45,749 nucleotides of DNA from Blautia glucerasea. GTDB lineage: Bacteria > Bacillota > Clostridia > Lachnospirales > Lachnospiraceae. The stretch's first letter is position 1, and every line of letters starts with the position of its first letter. The notes beneath the pieces are model-generated. The model saw only the letters and a list, made by a program, of their open reading frames with translations, was not told the origin of the DNA and ran no database searches. The position numbers and the translations under genes were made by a program. Positions 32,071-40,884 of this stretch are shown piece by piece. The stretch is taken from assembly GCF_020537505.1 (NCBI RefSeq), contig NZ_JAJBMO010000030.1, positions 1 through 45,749 of the forward strand. Direction: 5' to 3'.

Positions 32071-33823
32071 TTTCATTTCCCTTCTTTCTGATTGGAAGTT
32101 CCATTTTTACTTCTGTAAACTGATCACCCTGTGATTCCAGAAACAGACCAGCCTCTCCCTGATAGAGTATTTTCAGACGGCTTGCAAGATTGGGAAGTCC
32201 GATGGAATTGCCAGTATCTGCTGATTTTCCGGAAAAAACATCATTCAGTTCTTTCACTTTTTCTGGGAGAATTCCCTTTCCATCGTCATATACACTGATG
32301 AGCAGCCGGTTATTTTCCATACACACCCGGATAATAATATGAAGAACAGCTCCGTCCTCCGGCATTCCGTGTATAATGGCATTTTCCACCAGCATTTGAA
32401 TACTGATTTTTGGAATCACTGCCAGATTTACCTTTGGATTAATTTTCTTCGTCACTTCCAGACGCCCGCCTAGTCTTGTTTTCTGCAAAAGAATATACCG
32501 GTCTACATAATCAAGTTCCTCCTGCAAGTGGACGAGCTCTCCGCCTTTAATGGTATAACGAAGATTTGCAGACAAAGACACAATCATATCATAAATTTCC
32601 TGGCAATCTGCAAGCAATGCTTCTGTAGCAATCGCCTGAAGAGTGTTATAGAGAAAATGTGGATTCAGCTGGGCCTCCAACGCCTGGAGCCTGGAATTTT
32701 TCTCATTGATGCTGGAAATATAGTTGGTCTCGATCAATTCATTAATGTGGGCCGCCATGTCGTTATAGCTTTCTGTTAATGCACAGGTTTCCTTACAGCC
32801 TCCGCCAAAAGCTGTGGGAGAAAAGTCTCCTTCACCCATTTTTCCCATCTGGTAAGACAGCCTCTTCAAGGGAATTGTGATCATCTGGATCATGAGTGTA
32901 ACAATAATGATCAGACAGATAGTGATCACTGCAATCTGCATTACCAGAGGAAGCAAAAAGTCCCTTGCCCGGTCATCCCAGGCGCTTTTAGGAAGCAGGG
33001 AAAGCAGGACAATGCCCGTCTCTTCACTGGTCCTGCGAAGTGCAAGATAAGAAATTCCACCGATATTTACATTTTCAACATCTGAATGAAGCCCAAAAAG
33101 CTGCTTCTTTTCTTTTTCTTCCTGATTTCGAATATCCTCAGAACTGGAATATAAAAGTTCACCATCTGAATTATACAGGCATAAGATCTGCCCATAATCC
33201 TGATGGTTTTTCATAAGCAGCCGCAGCTGTGTAGTATCTACATCCACATAAGACAAACTGACTGGTTCCCGGTTTCTCAGGCGGATCAGGTAGTGATAAT
33301 ACCGGAAAAATACATCTTCTGAATCCGGGGGCGCCAGATATTCATATTTGTCATTGCTTCCACAGACAATATAAGGTCTGGATATTTCGGTATCTTTTAC
33401 AGGTGTCGATAAAATATGCTGTCCCCCAACCCCTGCATTCCGCTCAAAACATAAATCCTGATTCATTGCTGTAATGGAATAAGAACGGATATCTGTTCTG
33501 CTGTGATAGGAAGACTGGATTTCCTGTTTTATGTCACTGATCTCAGAAGAGGAAAAAGGTTTTCTCTTCAGCAGGGAATTATAGACAGATACATTCAGGC
33601 AGGGCTGTACGCAAAAGGTCCGCAGGCCCTGAATATACTGATCCAGATTTGCCACATCCATCTCCAGAATAGTCTGTGTGGAAGAAGTATATTCCTCTGC
33701 GAAAGACCTTGCCTGACCAGTATAACCACTATATAAAATAATTCCAAATGCAAGAACGATCACAGACAGGATCACAACTGTCAGCTGCGTCTGCATGGAT
33801 AAATTTTCTATTTTCTTTTTCAT
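32063..33823 (-). CDS. YesM-type sensor histidine kinase
   Basis: Kinase of 586 aa. A membrane helix at about 13-32 is followed by an extracellular sensor of about 255 residues, a second helix near 293-318, HAMP (LKRLSYQMGKMGEGDFS), then the His-kinase domain with His389 in LEAQLNPHFLYN and the ATPase part (VENAIIHG, DDGKGI, GIGLPN-like SIGLPNLASRL). It phosphorylates the YesN regulator encoded next. It is divergent from the binding-protein gene of the sugar operon, the usual layout for sensing of extracellular oligosaccharides. Confidence 0.93.
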   Translation of the reverse strand: MKKKIENLSMQTQLTVVILSVIVLAFGIILYSGYTGQARSFAEEYTSSTQTILEMDVANLDQYIQGLRTFCVQPCLNVSVYNSLLKRKPFSSSEISDIKQEIQSSYHSRTDIRSYSITAMNQDLCFERNAGVGGQHILSTPVKDTEISRPYIVCGSNDKYEYLAPPDSEDVFFRYYHYLIRLRNREPVSLSYVDVDTTQLRLLMKNHQDYGQILCLYNSDGELLYSSSEDIRNQEEKEKKQLFGLHSDVENVNIGGISYLALRRTSEETGIVLLSLLPKSAWDDRARDFLLPLVMQIAVITICLIIIVTLMIQMITIPLKRLSYQMGKMGEGDFSPTAFGGGCKETCALTESYNDMAAHINELIETNYISSINEKNSRLQALEAQLNPHFLYNTLQAIATEALLADCQEIYDMIVSLSANLRYTIKGGELVHLQEELDYVDRYILLQKTRLGGRLEVTKKINPKVNLAVIPKISIQMLVENAIIHGMPEDGAVLHIIIRVCMENNRLLISVYDDGKGILPEKVKELNDVFSGKSADTGNSIGLPNLASRLKILYQGEAGLFLESQGDQFTEVKMELPIRKKGNENV

Positions 33824-33851
33824 ACATAAAGCTCCTTTTTATTATAGCAAT

Positions 33852-33880
33852 ATTATACAACTTGTTGTATTTATTCACAA
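33852..33880 (-). promoter_or_regulatory. Kinase-regulator promoter with palindrome
   Basis: On the minus strand TTGTGA (33880-33875) and TATAAT (33857-33852) are 17 bp apart. TACAAC-TT-GTTGTA (33856-33869) is a perfect inverted repeat lying in the spacer and touching the -10, so it is a candidate operator. Confidence 0.5.
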
Positions 33881-34032
33881 TAGAACAGATTATAGATATC
33901 AAACTTTTACCATAAACAGTTTTATTTTTTCTATTTATTTGTAATATTGCATAGTGTATGATTAGATTACCAAAAACAAAGCAGGCTGCCGCGGGCGAAA
34001 CGGGCAGCAGCAAAAAGAAGGAGGATATGCAT

Positions 34033-35280
34033 ATGCATAAGAAACAAATCGCTTTATTAATGGCCGGTTTAATGACAGTCAGTTCTCTTACAATGGGTTC
34101 TGTAACCGTAATGGCAGACGATGATCCGGTAGAGCTTTATTTCATGTTTAATGGTCCGGAATATACAGACGCTTACCATGATCTGATCGATCATTATACA
34201 GAAGAACATCCAAATGTATCCATTGAGCTGGAAGTCCTTCAGAATGATTACCAGACCGTACTTCGTTCCAGATTAAATTCCGGTGAGGTTCCGGACCTGT
34301 TCCTTTCCAGTGCATACAGCGACAATACTTTATATGCAGATTATATTTATAACCTGGATGACGAAGAGTTTATGAAAAACTTTTCCGAGACAACCCTTAC
34401 ATCTGTAACAGAAGATGGCCATATTACAGGAATGCCATTCCTGGTTCAGTCCCATGGCTTTATCTATAACAAAGCATTATTTGAGCAGGCTGGAATCACA
34501 GAACTTCCAACTACCTTAGACGAGCTTCGCACCGTTTGTGAAAAATTGACAGATGCAGGTATTCAGCCATTTAGCTCCGGATTTGGTGAGTGGTGGATCC
34601 TTCCACAGACCGTTTATCCGTCTATGAGTGATGCCTATGACGGCGATTATGACAAGCTCTTTGAAGATGTGAAAAGCGGAGATCTGAAATTTGGCGAGCT
34701 TCCGCAGGTTGATTTTGCACTTGATCTTCTGGATCTGATCAAGGAGTACAGTGGTGACAAGCCAATGGAGTCCACCAACGACCTTCAGTGCTCCGATTTT
34801 GCAACAGGAAAAGTTGCCATGATCCACAATGGCTCCTGGGACGAGGCAAGTATCCGCGCCATTGCCCCTGATATTGATATGGGTTATGTTTATATGCCTC
34901 GCATGGACGAAAAAGCAGTTCTCGCAGTTGAGTCCAACCTTACCTTCCGTGTAGCAAAAGATTCCGAAAATCTTGATACGGTTCTTGATTTCCTGAACTA
35001 CATGTGTACTTCTGATTACGGAAGAAGCTGGGTTCCATCAGTTATCGGCGATATCTCCCCACTTACCGGCGCAGATGCACCTGATACACAGCTTGCAGCA
35101 GAAACTGCAGCCGCACAGGATAATTCCGTAACATGTCCATGGTGGATCTTTAAAGGACCAGAAGGTGTAGAAGAGCCATTTGGTACCGCATTCCAGAACT
35201 ATGTTGCAGGAAATGCAGACCGCGACGAGACAAAAGAGGTTCTTACCCAGTTATTTGTTGATGCTTACGATGCAATGTAA
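34033..35280 (+). CDS. Sugar ABC transporter solute-binding protein
   Basis: Family 1 extracellular solute-binding protein of 415 aa. The signal peptide ends near VMA-DDD with no lipobox. PVELYFMFNGPEYTDAY, VPDLFLSSAYSD, GMPFLVQSHGFIYNKALFEQAGI and AMIHNGSWDEASI follow the family plan. The ATG at 34033 is 8 nt after AGGAGG. Two earlier in-frame ATGs are too close to or far upstream of it. The ligand is probably an oligosaccharide containing alpha-xylose, judged from the alpha-xylosidase gene at the end of the operon. Confidence 0.92.
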   Translation: MHKKQIALLMAGLMTVSSLTMGSVTVMADDDPVELYFMFNGPEYTDAYHDLIDHYTEEHPNVSIELEVLQNDYQTVLRSRLNSGEVPDLFLSSAYSDNTLYADYIYNLDDEEFMKNFSETTLTSVTEDGHITGMPFLVQSHGFIYNKALFEQAGITELPTTLDELRTVCEKLTDAGIQPFSSGFGEWWILPQTVYPSMSDAYDGDYDKLFEDVKSGDLKFGELPQVDFALDLLDLIKEYSGDKPMESTNDLQCSDFATGKVAMIHNGSWDEASIRAIAPDIDMGYVYMPRMDEKAVLAVESNLTFRVAKDSENLDTVLDFLNYMCTSDYGRSWVPSVIGDISPLTGADAPDTQLAAETAAAQDNSVTCPWWIFKGPEGVEEPFGTAFQNYVAGNADRDETKEVLTQLFVDAYDAM

Positions 35281-35312
35281 TTTATTATAAAATGATCGCG
35301 TAAATAAAAACG

Positions 35313-35352
35313 AAAACAGGGCGGCTGACAATTTCGGCAGCCCTGTTTTTCC
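35313..35352 (+). terminator. Hairpin/partial terminator after the binding-protein gene
   Basis: AAAACAGGGC (35313-35322) pairs with GCCCTGTTTT (35340-35349) and continues into TCC. Position and T content suggest partial termination, giving more binding protein than permease. Confidence 0.75.
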
Positions 35353-35374
35353 GAAAAGGACAGGAGGTTTCTTT

Positions 35375-36271
35375 ATGCAGGCAAACAGCCAGAAACAAAA
35401 GGCCAGAAAAACAGCATTGGAATTCGCAGGATATGTAGCCCCGGCAGTTTTCTTCATCACGCTGTTTGTAGGAATTCCTTTCGTTATGTGTATTTATTAT
35501 TCCTTCCGTAAATGGAACGGTATTGGAAAAACATCGGAATTTATCGGACTCGAAAATTATATCCGGCTTTTTATCAATGATCCCGCCTTTGTCAGTGCGC
35601 TGAAATATACCTTTATCTATGCCATTGGAACAGTACTGATCGTAAATGTACTTGCCATTTTTTTTGCCGCACTTCTGGAATCCAAGATCAAAGGCAGAGG
35701 ATTTTTCAGAGCCGCTTTTTATATTCCCAATATCATAAGCCTTGTTATCATTGGATTTATCTGGAAATTTATCTGTACCAGAGTATTTGAAGCACTTATG
35801 TCCATAACCGGATGGGGAATTTTCGGTCTTAGCTGGCTGGGAGACTCCCAACTGGCTGTGTTCTCCACCATCATTGTTTCTGTTTGGCAGAGCCTTGGCT
35901 TTTATATTCTGATCTACGTTGCAGGTATGCAGGGAGTACCAACGGAACTAAACGAATCCGCAGACCTGGATGGGGCAGGAGCAGTCCGCAGATTTTTCTC
36001 AATTACTATCCCGCTGATCATGCCGTCCATTTCCTTCTGCATGTTCCATTCTGTTGCCAATTCCTTAAAAATGTTTGAATTGATCTTCAGCTTGACAGGC
36101 GGCGGTCCGGGAACATCCACTACATCAATTGCACTTGATATTTACAACACTGCATTTAACAACAGCCGCTATGGATATGGAAGCGCCAAAAGTGTAATTC
36201 TTTTTATCATCGTTCTGGTGATCTCCGTAATTCAGGTTAATTTCTTTAAAGGCAAGGAGGTAGAGGCATGA
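35375..36271 (+). CDS. Sugar ABC permease, MalF/UgpA type
   Basis: Permease of 298 aa with six membrane helices. The first follows a basic N-terminus (KQKARKTALEF). The EAA loop reads ELNESADLDGAGAVRRFF near 190-208, followed by ITIPLIMPS. It pairs with the next gene product to form the channel. AGGAGG precedes the ATG. Its stop overlaps the next start by ATGA. No ATPase gene lies in the operon, so a shared MsmK-type ATPase encoded elsewhere is likely. Confidence 0.93.
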   Translation: MQANSQKQKARKTALEFAGYVAPAVFFITLFVGIPFVMCIYYSFRKWNGIGKTSEFIGLENYIRLFINDPAFVSALKYTFIYAIGTVLIVNVLAIFFAALLESKIKGRGFFRAAFYIPNIISLVIIGFIWKFICTRVFEALMSITGWGIFGLSWLGDSQLAVFSTIIVSVWQSLGFYILIYVAGMQGVPTELNESADLDGAGAVRRFFSITIPLIMPSISFCMFHSVANSLKMFELIFSLTGGGPGTSTTSIALDIYNTAFNNSRYGYGSAKSVILFIIVLVISVIQVNFFKGKEVEA

Positions 36272-37101
36272 GTAAAAAAAGCAAAGCACTTCACGGTGTA
36301 ATACAATTATTCCTGATCCTTTTTCTGCTTTTATATCTTTCCCCTCTTTTCCTGGTGGGAATCAATGCCTTTAAAAGCTATCAGGAAATCATGACAGATG
36401 TTATGAGCCTTCCATCTGCTTTTACTTGTGACAATATAAAAAATGTATTTCATGATATGAAATATCCAGCTACTTTTTTGAATACACTCATTGCCACAGT
36501 AATAGGAACTCTCGGCATTATCGTGATTGCTTCCATGGGAGGCTATAAAATGGCACGTGTGAAAACACGCTACAGCCGTTTCTGTTTCCTGTTCTGCATT
36601 GCGCCTATGATGATCCCGTTCCAGTCCTTTATGCTTACTCTGGTAAATGTAGCCACCACTTTACATATCAATGGGAAAATATGGGGACTTGCCATTATTT
36701 ACTGGGGGCTTGGTGCTCCAATGAGTATTTTCCTGTATCAGGGCTTTGCCAAGGGCATTCCCCTGGAACTGGAAGAGAGCGCACTTATTGACGGCTGCAA
36801 CCAGTTTCAGCTTTTTACCCGTATTATTTTTCCAATGCTGAAATCCTGTACCGCGACAGTTACGATCATCAATGTAATGTGGATCTGGAATGACTTTCTT
36901 CTTCCCCTTCTTATGCTGGGCGGAAGAAAGAGCAGCAAAACCCTGCAGCTTGCAGCCTACAGCTTTATGGGACAGTACAAAATGGAATGGCAGAACATTA
37001 TGTCTGCTGCGATCCTGATCATTATCCCGGCGCTGATCCTGTATCTGATTTTCCAGAAATCTATTATCAAGGGTGTTGTAGCTGGAGCCGTAAAAGGCTG
37101 A
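36268..37101 (+). CDS. Sugar ABC permease, MalG/UgpE type
   Basis: Permease of 277 aa with six membrane helices. The EAA loop reads ELEESALIDGCNQFQLFTRI, and the C-terminus ends IIKGVVAGAVKG, typical of MalG-type proteins. It is translationally coupled to the preceding permease and lies 25 nt before the glycosidase gene. Confidence 0.93.
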   Translation: MSKKSKALHGVIQLFLILFLLLYLSPLFLVGINAFKSYQEIMTDVMSLPSAFTCDNIKNVFHDMKYPATFLNTLIATVIGTLGIIVIASMGGYKMARVKTRYSRFCFLFCIAPMMIPFQSFMLTLVNVATTLHINGKIWGLAIIYWGLGAPMSIFLYQGFAKGIPLELEESALIDGCNQFQLFTRIIFPMLKSCTATVTIINVMWIWNDFLLPLLMLGGRKSSKTLQLAAYSFMGQYKMEWQNIMSAAILIIIPALILYLIFQKSIIKGVVAGAVKG

Positions 37102-37126
37102 CTGATTTTCAAAGGAGGAATGGAAA

Positions 37127-39154
37127 ATGAAGTTTACCAATGGCTTCTGGCTTGTGAGAGATGAATTTCAGGCTGATTATGTAAGAGACATTTATGAGGT
37201 AGAAGAGCGGGAAAATGAACTCCTGGCTTTTGCCCCCTATAAACAGATCCTGGAACGTGGGGATACCTTAAACATTGGAATGATGACCTATACCTTCACC
37301 GCACCAGCGAAGGACATTTTGGGAATCCACATGGTAAATCACGCTGGAAATTACGTAAAAAGTCCATCATTTGAATTGTATGGTGATTTAGATAAAAGTC
37401 CGGAACGTAAATGTGAAAAAGCTTCCGGAAAAGAAAAATGGACGTTAAAGTCAGGAAATCTTTCCCTGGAATTTGAAACTGGTTCCCCTGAAATAAAGTT
37501 TTATGGAAATGGAAGGGAGCTTACCTGTATCAAGAGCAAAACTACGGGAATGATGCACCACAAACAAGGCATGAACTATCTGGTCTCTGGACTTAATTTA
37601 AGTGTTGGCGAGCTGGTTTATGGTCTTGGGGAACGGTTTACCCCTATGGTAAAAAATGGCCAGACCGTGGATATCTGGAATGAGGACGGCGGTACAGCCA
37701 GTGAAATTTCCTATAAGAATATTCCGTTCTATTATACGACCAAAGGCTATGGCGTCTTTGTCAATCATCCGGGACGTGTCAGCTTCGAAATAGGTAGTGA
37801 GAAGGTAGAAACCGTACAGTTTTCCGTAGAAGATGAGGAACTGGAATACTTTGTTATTTATGGTCCTACCCCTTTGGAAATTATAGAAAAATACACCGCC
37901 CTTACCGGAAGACCGGCATTGCCTCCTAAGTGGTCCTTTGGCTTATGGCTTACCACATCCTTTACCACCAACTACGATGAGGCTACTGTAAATAGCTTTA
38001 TTGATGGATTTGAACAGCGCCATATTCCTCTTTCTGTTTTCCATTTTGACTGTTTCTGGATGAAAGGCTTCGAATGGTGCAACTTCACCTGGGATAAAGA
38101 TATGTTCCCAGATCCGGCAGGTATGCTGGAACGTTTTCATAAGCGAGGCTTAAAAATCTGTGTTTGGATCAATCCCTATATTGCACAGAAGTCACCTCTG
38201 TTTGGAGAAGCCATGGAAAAGGGCTATCTTCTGATGAAAGACAATAGAAGAGTTTGGCAGTGGGATATGTGGCAGGCTGGTATGGGACTGGTAGACTTTA
38301 CCAATCCAGCTGCATGTAGCTGGTACCAGAATAAGCTGAAAGCACTTCTGGATGTGGGAGTGGATTGTTTCAAAACAGATTTCGGAGAACGAGTTCCTAC
38401 CAATGTAAAATGGTTCGACGGCTCTGATCCGGAAAAAATGCATAATTATTACACGTATCTTTATAACCAGTGCGTATTTGAGCTTCTGAAAAAAGAAAAA
38501 GGAGAAAGCGAAGCTGTTCTTTTTGCACGAAGTGCAGCACCAGGCGGACAAAAATTTCCAGTACACTGGGGCGGAGATTCCACCAGCCAGTATATTTCCA
38601 TGGCCGAAACCTTAAGGGGCGGGCTTTCCCTTATGGACAGCGGCTTTGGCTTCTGGAGCCACGATATTGGCGGCTTCGAGGATGATGGATCGGCTGATCT
38701 GTACAAAAGGTGGGTGGCTTTCGGACTTTTATCTTCCCACAGTCGTTTACACGGATCCAGTTCTTATCGTGTTCCATGGAATTATGATGAAGAGGCCTGT
38801 GAGGTTCTGAAATACTTTACCGAGCTGAAATGGAAGCTTATGCCTTATATTTACAGTCTTGCACAGACTGCCCATGAAAAGGGGCTTCCCGTAATGCGTC
38901 CAATGCACATGCAATACCCCAAAGACAGAAACTGCGCATATCTGGATCAGCAATATATGTTGGGAGACCGCATTCTGGTTGCACCTGTATTTTCCTCAGA
39001 TGGAAAACAGGATTTTTATCTGCCAGAAGGAAACTGGGTACATCTTCTTACCAAAGAACCTGCACAGGGAAACCAGTGGCATACCGGAACCTTTGATTAC
39101 TTCAGTCTGCCATTGTATGTAAGAGAAGGAGATCCTTTATTAAAAGTTATTTAA
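37127..39154 (+). CDS. Alpha-xylosidase-like GH31 glycosidase (YicI type)
   Basis: Cytoplasmic GH31 enzyme of 675 aa without signal peptide. The nucleophile is Asp418 in CFKTDFGERVPT and the acid/base is Asp484 in HWGGDSTSQY, close to Asp416 and Asp482 of E. coli YicI. The KTDFGER form and FPVHWGGDS favour alpha-xylosidase over alpha-glucosidase. It is about 100 residues shorter than YicI, mostly at the C-terminal beta domains. It should release xylose from imported isoprimeverose-type units. GGAGGA precedes the ATG. Confidence 0.88.
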   Translation: MKFTNGFWLVRDEFQADYVRDIYEVEERENELLAFAPYKQILERGDTLNIGMMTYTFTAPAKDILGIHMVNHAGNYVKSPSFELYGDLDKSPERKCEKASGKEKWTLKSGNLSLEFETGSPEIKFYGNGRELTCIKSKTTGMMHHKQGMNYLVSGLNLSVGELVYGLGERFTPMVKNGQTVDIWNEDGGTASEISYKNIPFYYTTKGYGVFVNHPGRVSFEIGSEKVETVQFSVEDEELEYFVIYGPTPLEIIEKYTALTGRPALPPKWSFGLWLTTSFTTNYDEATVNSFIDGFEQRHIPLSVFHFDCFWMKGFEWCNFTWDKDMFPDPAGMLERFHKRGLKICVWINPYIAQKSPLFGEAMEKGYLLMKDNRRVWQWDMWQAGMGLVDFTNPAACSWYQNKLKALLDVGVDCFKTDFGERVPTNVKWFDGSDPEKMHNYYTYLYNQCVFELLKKEKGESEAVLFARSAAPGGQKFPVHWGGDSTSQYISMAETLRGGLSLMDSGFGFWSHDIGGFEDDGSADLYKRWVAFGLLSSHSRLHGSSSYRVPWNYDEEACEVLKYFTELKWKLMPYIYSLAQTAHEKGLPVMRPMHMQYPKDRNCAYLDQQYMLGDRILVAPVFSSDGKQDFYLPEGNWVHLLTKEPAQGNQWHTGTFDYFSLPLYVREGDPLLKVI

Positions 39155-39169
39155 TAGAAAGATTTTACA

Positions 39170-39207
39170 GGCACTGTCTGGCATGTTTGTCTCAGACAGT
39201 GCCTTTT
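39170..39207 (+). terminator. Rho-independent terminator of the xyloside operon
   Basis: GGCACTGTCT (39170-39179) pairs with AGACAGTGCC (39194-39203), followed by TTTT. Confidence 0.9.
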
Positions 39208-39210
39208 CAA

Positions 39211-39274
39211 TGTCAAAATATTGTTATTTTCTGTCAAAATAGAGATAGCTTTTGGGACAGAAAAACAGTATAAT
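39211..39274 (+). promoter_or_regulatory. Regulatory region of the MATE gene
   Basis: TATAAT lies at 39269-39274. Upstream are an exact direct repeat TGTCAAAATA (39211-39220 and 39232-39241, 21 bp apart) and a perfect inverted repeat TTTTCTGTC (39227-39235)/GACAGAAAA (39256-39264) that ends just before the -10. No good -35 was found, so an activator is plausible. Confidence 0.5.
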
Positions 39275-39318
39275 ACCAAATAGTTTATTTAAATATAGGT
39301 ATTCACTAAGGAGGAAAA

Positions 39319-40692
39319 ATGAAAAGAATACTTTCAATTGGAAAAGATGATTTTTATCCGCAGATTTTCCGGCTGGCGGTTCCAATTATTATTCAGAATC
39401 TGCTCAGTGCGGCTGTGAATTCAGCGGATGTGATCATGTTGAATTACGTGGGGCAGTCCGCTATTTCGGCGGTATCCCTGGCCGCCAATTATTCCAATAT
39501 TTTATTTATGGTGTATTATGGCATCGGTACCGGAGCCTCTCTTTTGTGCTCCCAATATGCCGGTAAAAAGGATTTTCAGGCGATTCATGTAGTGGAGGGA
39601 ATCGCACTTCGTTTCTCTGTGTTGATTTCCCTGTTGGTTGCCCTGGTTGCTTTTACTGCGCCTCAGATGATGCTGAGGCTATTTACCAATGATCCTGAGC
39701 TGATCACCATTGGTTCCTCCTATATCCGCATTATGGGCGTTACCTATATCTGCTGGGGAATCTCGGAGATCTATCTGGCGGTTCTTCGAAGTATCGGAAG
39801 AGTAACTATCAGTATGGCGCTGAATATGCTGGCATTTGTTCTGAATATATTCCTAAATGCAGTTTTTATCTTCGGTCTGTTCGGTGCTCCGAAGCTTGGT
39901 GCAACCGGCGTTGCAATTGCCACCGCTGCATCAAGACTGATCCAGCTGATTGGCTGTGTAGTTGTATCTTCCTTTAGTAAAAATGTGAAGCTGAATCTGG
40001 CGTATATGTTCCTTCGCAGTAAAGTATTGTTTCAGGACTTTATCCGTTTGTCACTTCCGGCACTTGGAAATGACCTGTCCTGGAGCGTTGCTTTTTCCAT
40101 GTATTCTGTAATCCTGGGACACCTTGGCACTGACGCAGTGGCCGCTAATTCCCTGGTTACTGTGGTGCGGAACATTGGCTCTGTATTCTGTTTTGCCATT
40201 GCAAGTGCGGGAACCATTCTTCTTGGACAGATCATGGGAAAAGGAGATCTGGAAAAATCCAGGCGATACGCTTCCAGAATGCTGAAGCTGACTGTGATCA
40301 CCGGTGCACTTGGAGGGCTGATCGTCCTTGCCATCACTCCTTTTGTGATAAAATTTGCTTCCCTGAATGATACCGCTATGCATTATCTGAAATACATGCT
40401 TCTCATCAACACCTACTATATTATGGGATCCGCAGTAAATACCGCACTGATTGCAGGTGTCTTTCGGGCAGGGGGCGATACGAAATTTGGCTTAATCTGT
40501 GACACAGTAGATATGTGGGTATATGCGGTGCCGCTAGGTTTCTTCGCTGCCTTTGTACTGAAGCTTCCGGTGTTGTGGGTTTACTTTCTGCTCTGTACAG
40601 ACGAATTCGTGAAATGGCCCTGGGTTTTCCATCATTACCGAAAGGGAGAGTGGGCGAAAAATATTACCCGGGAAGATATTTTTGAACAATAG
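39319..40692 (+). CDS. MATE family efflux transporter
   Basis: Integral membrane protein of 457 aa with twelve predicted helices in two repeats. AVPIIIQNLLSAAVNSADVIML opens the first half and LSLPALGNDLSWSVAF the second. It exports drugs or metabolites in exchange for Na+ or H+, with unknown substrate. GGAGGA precedes the ATG. It is monocistronic, with a terminator on both sides and possible operators in its promoter. Confidence 0.92.
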   Translation: MKRILSIGKDDFYPQIFRLAVPIIIQNLLSAAVNSADVIMLNYVGQSAISAVSLAANYSNILFMVYYGIGTGASLLCSQYAGKKDFQAIHVVEGIALRFSVLISLLVALVAFTAPQMMLRLFTNDPELITIGSSYIRIMGVTYICWGISEIYLAVLRSIGRVTISMALNMLAFVLNIFLNAVFIFGLFGAPKLGATGVAIATAASRLIQLIGCVVVSSFSKNVKLNLAYMFLRSKVLFQDFIRLSLPALGNDLSWSVAFSMYSVILGHLGTDAVAANSLVTVVRNIGSVFCFAIASAGTILLGQIMGKGDLEKSRRYASRMLKLTVITGALGGLIVLAITPFVIKFASLNDTAMHYLKYMLLINTYYIMGSAVNTALIAGVFRAGGDTKFGLICDTVDMWVYAVPLGFFAAFVLKLPVLWVYFLLCTDEFVKWPWVFHHYRKGEWAKNITREDIFEQ

Positions 40693-40702
40693 GATCTGAT
40701 GA

Positions 40703-40770
40703 AAAGTGGACACCGACTGCAATGCCATTACTAAACGTCCAGTAATGGCATTGTGATCTGTGTCCGCTTT
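40703..40770. terminator. Long two-part hairpin between convergent genes
   Basis: The outer stem AAAGTGGACAC (40703-40713)/GTGTCCGCTTT (40760-40770) has one G-U pair. The inner stem AATGCCATTACT (40721-40732)/AGTAATGGCATT (40741-40752) is perfect. Flanking A and T runs are short. It ends the MATE transcript and could also act on the opposite strand. Confidence 0.7.
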
Positions 40771-40791
40771 GCTTTATACGATAGGTGAGCC

Positions 40792-40822
40792 AAAGCTCGT
40801 GCCTGCACGAAGCCTTGGCACT
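40792..40822. repeat. GC-rich imperfect hairpin
   Basis: CCAAAGCTCGTGC and GCACGAAGCCTTGG form an imperfect inverted repeat around a 2-nt loop. It stands 20 nt from the larger hairpin. It may be an interspersed palindromic element. Confidence 0.35.
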
Positions 40823-40884
40823 TGCCGCGGTAACGGGTAGAATTTGCAGAACAGGTCTTATCTCATTTACGCACTTTGGGTTAT

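Noticed and set aside
33958..34032. Longer N-terminus for the sugar-binding protein
   Set aside because: The extension would bury the signal peptide, and AGGAGG lies inside it, spaced for the ATG at 34033.
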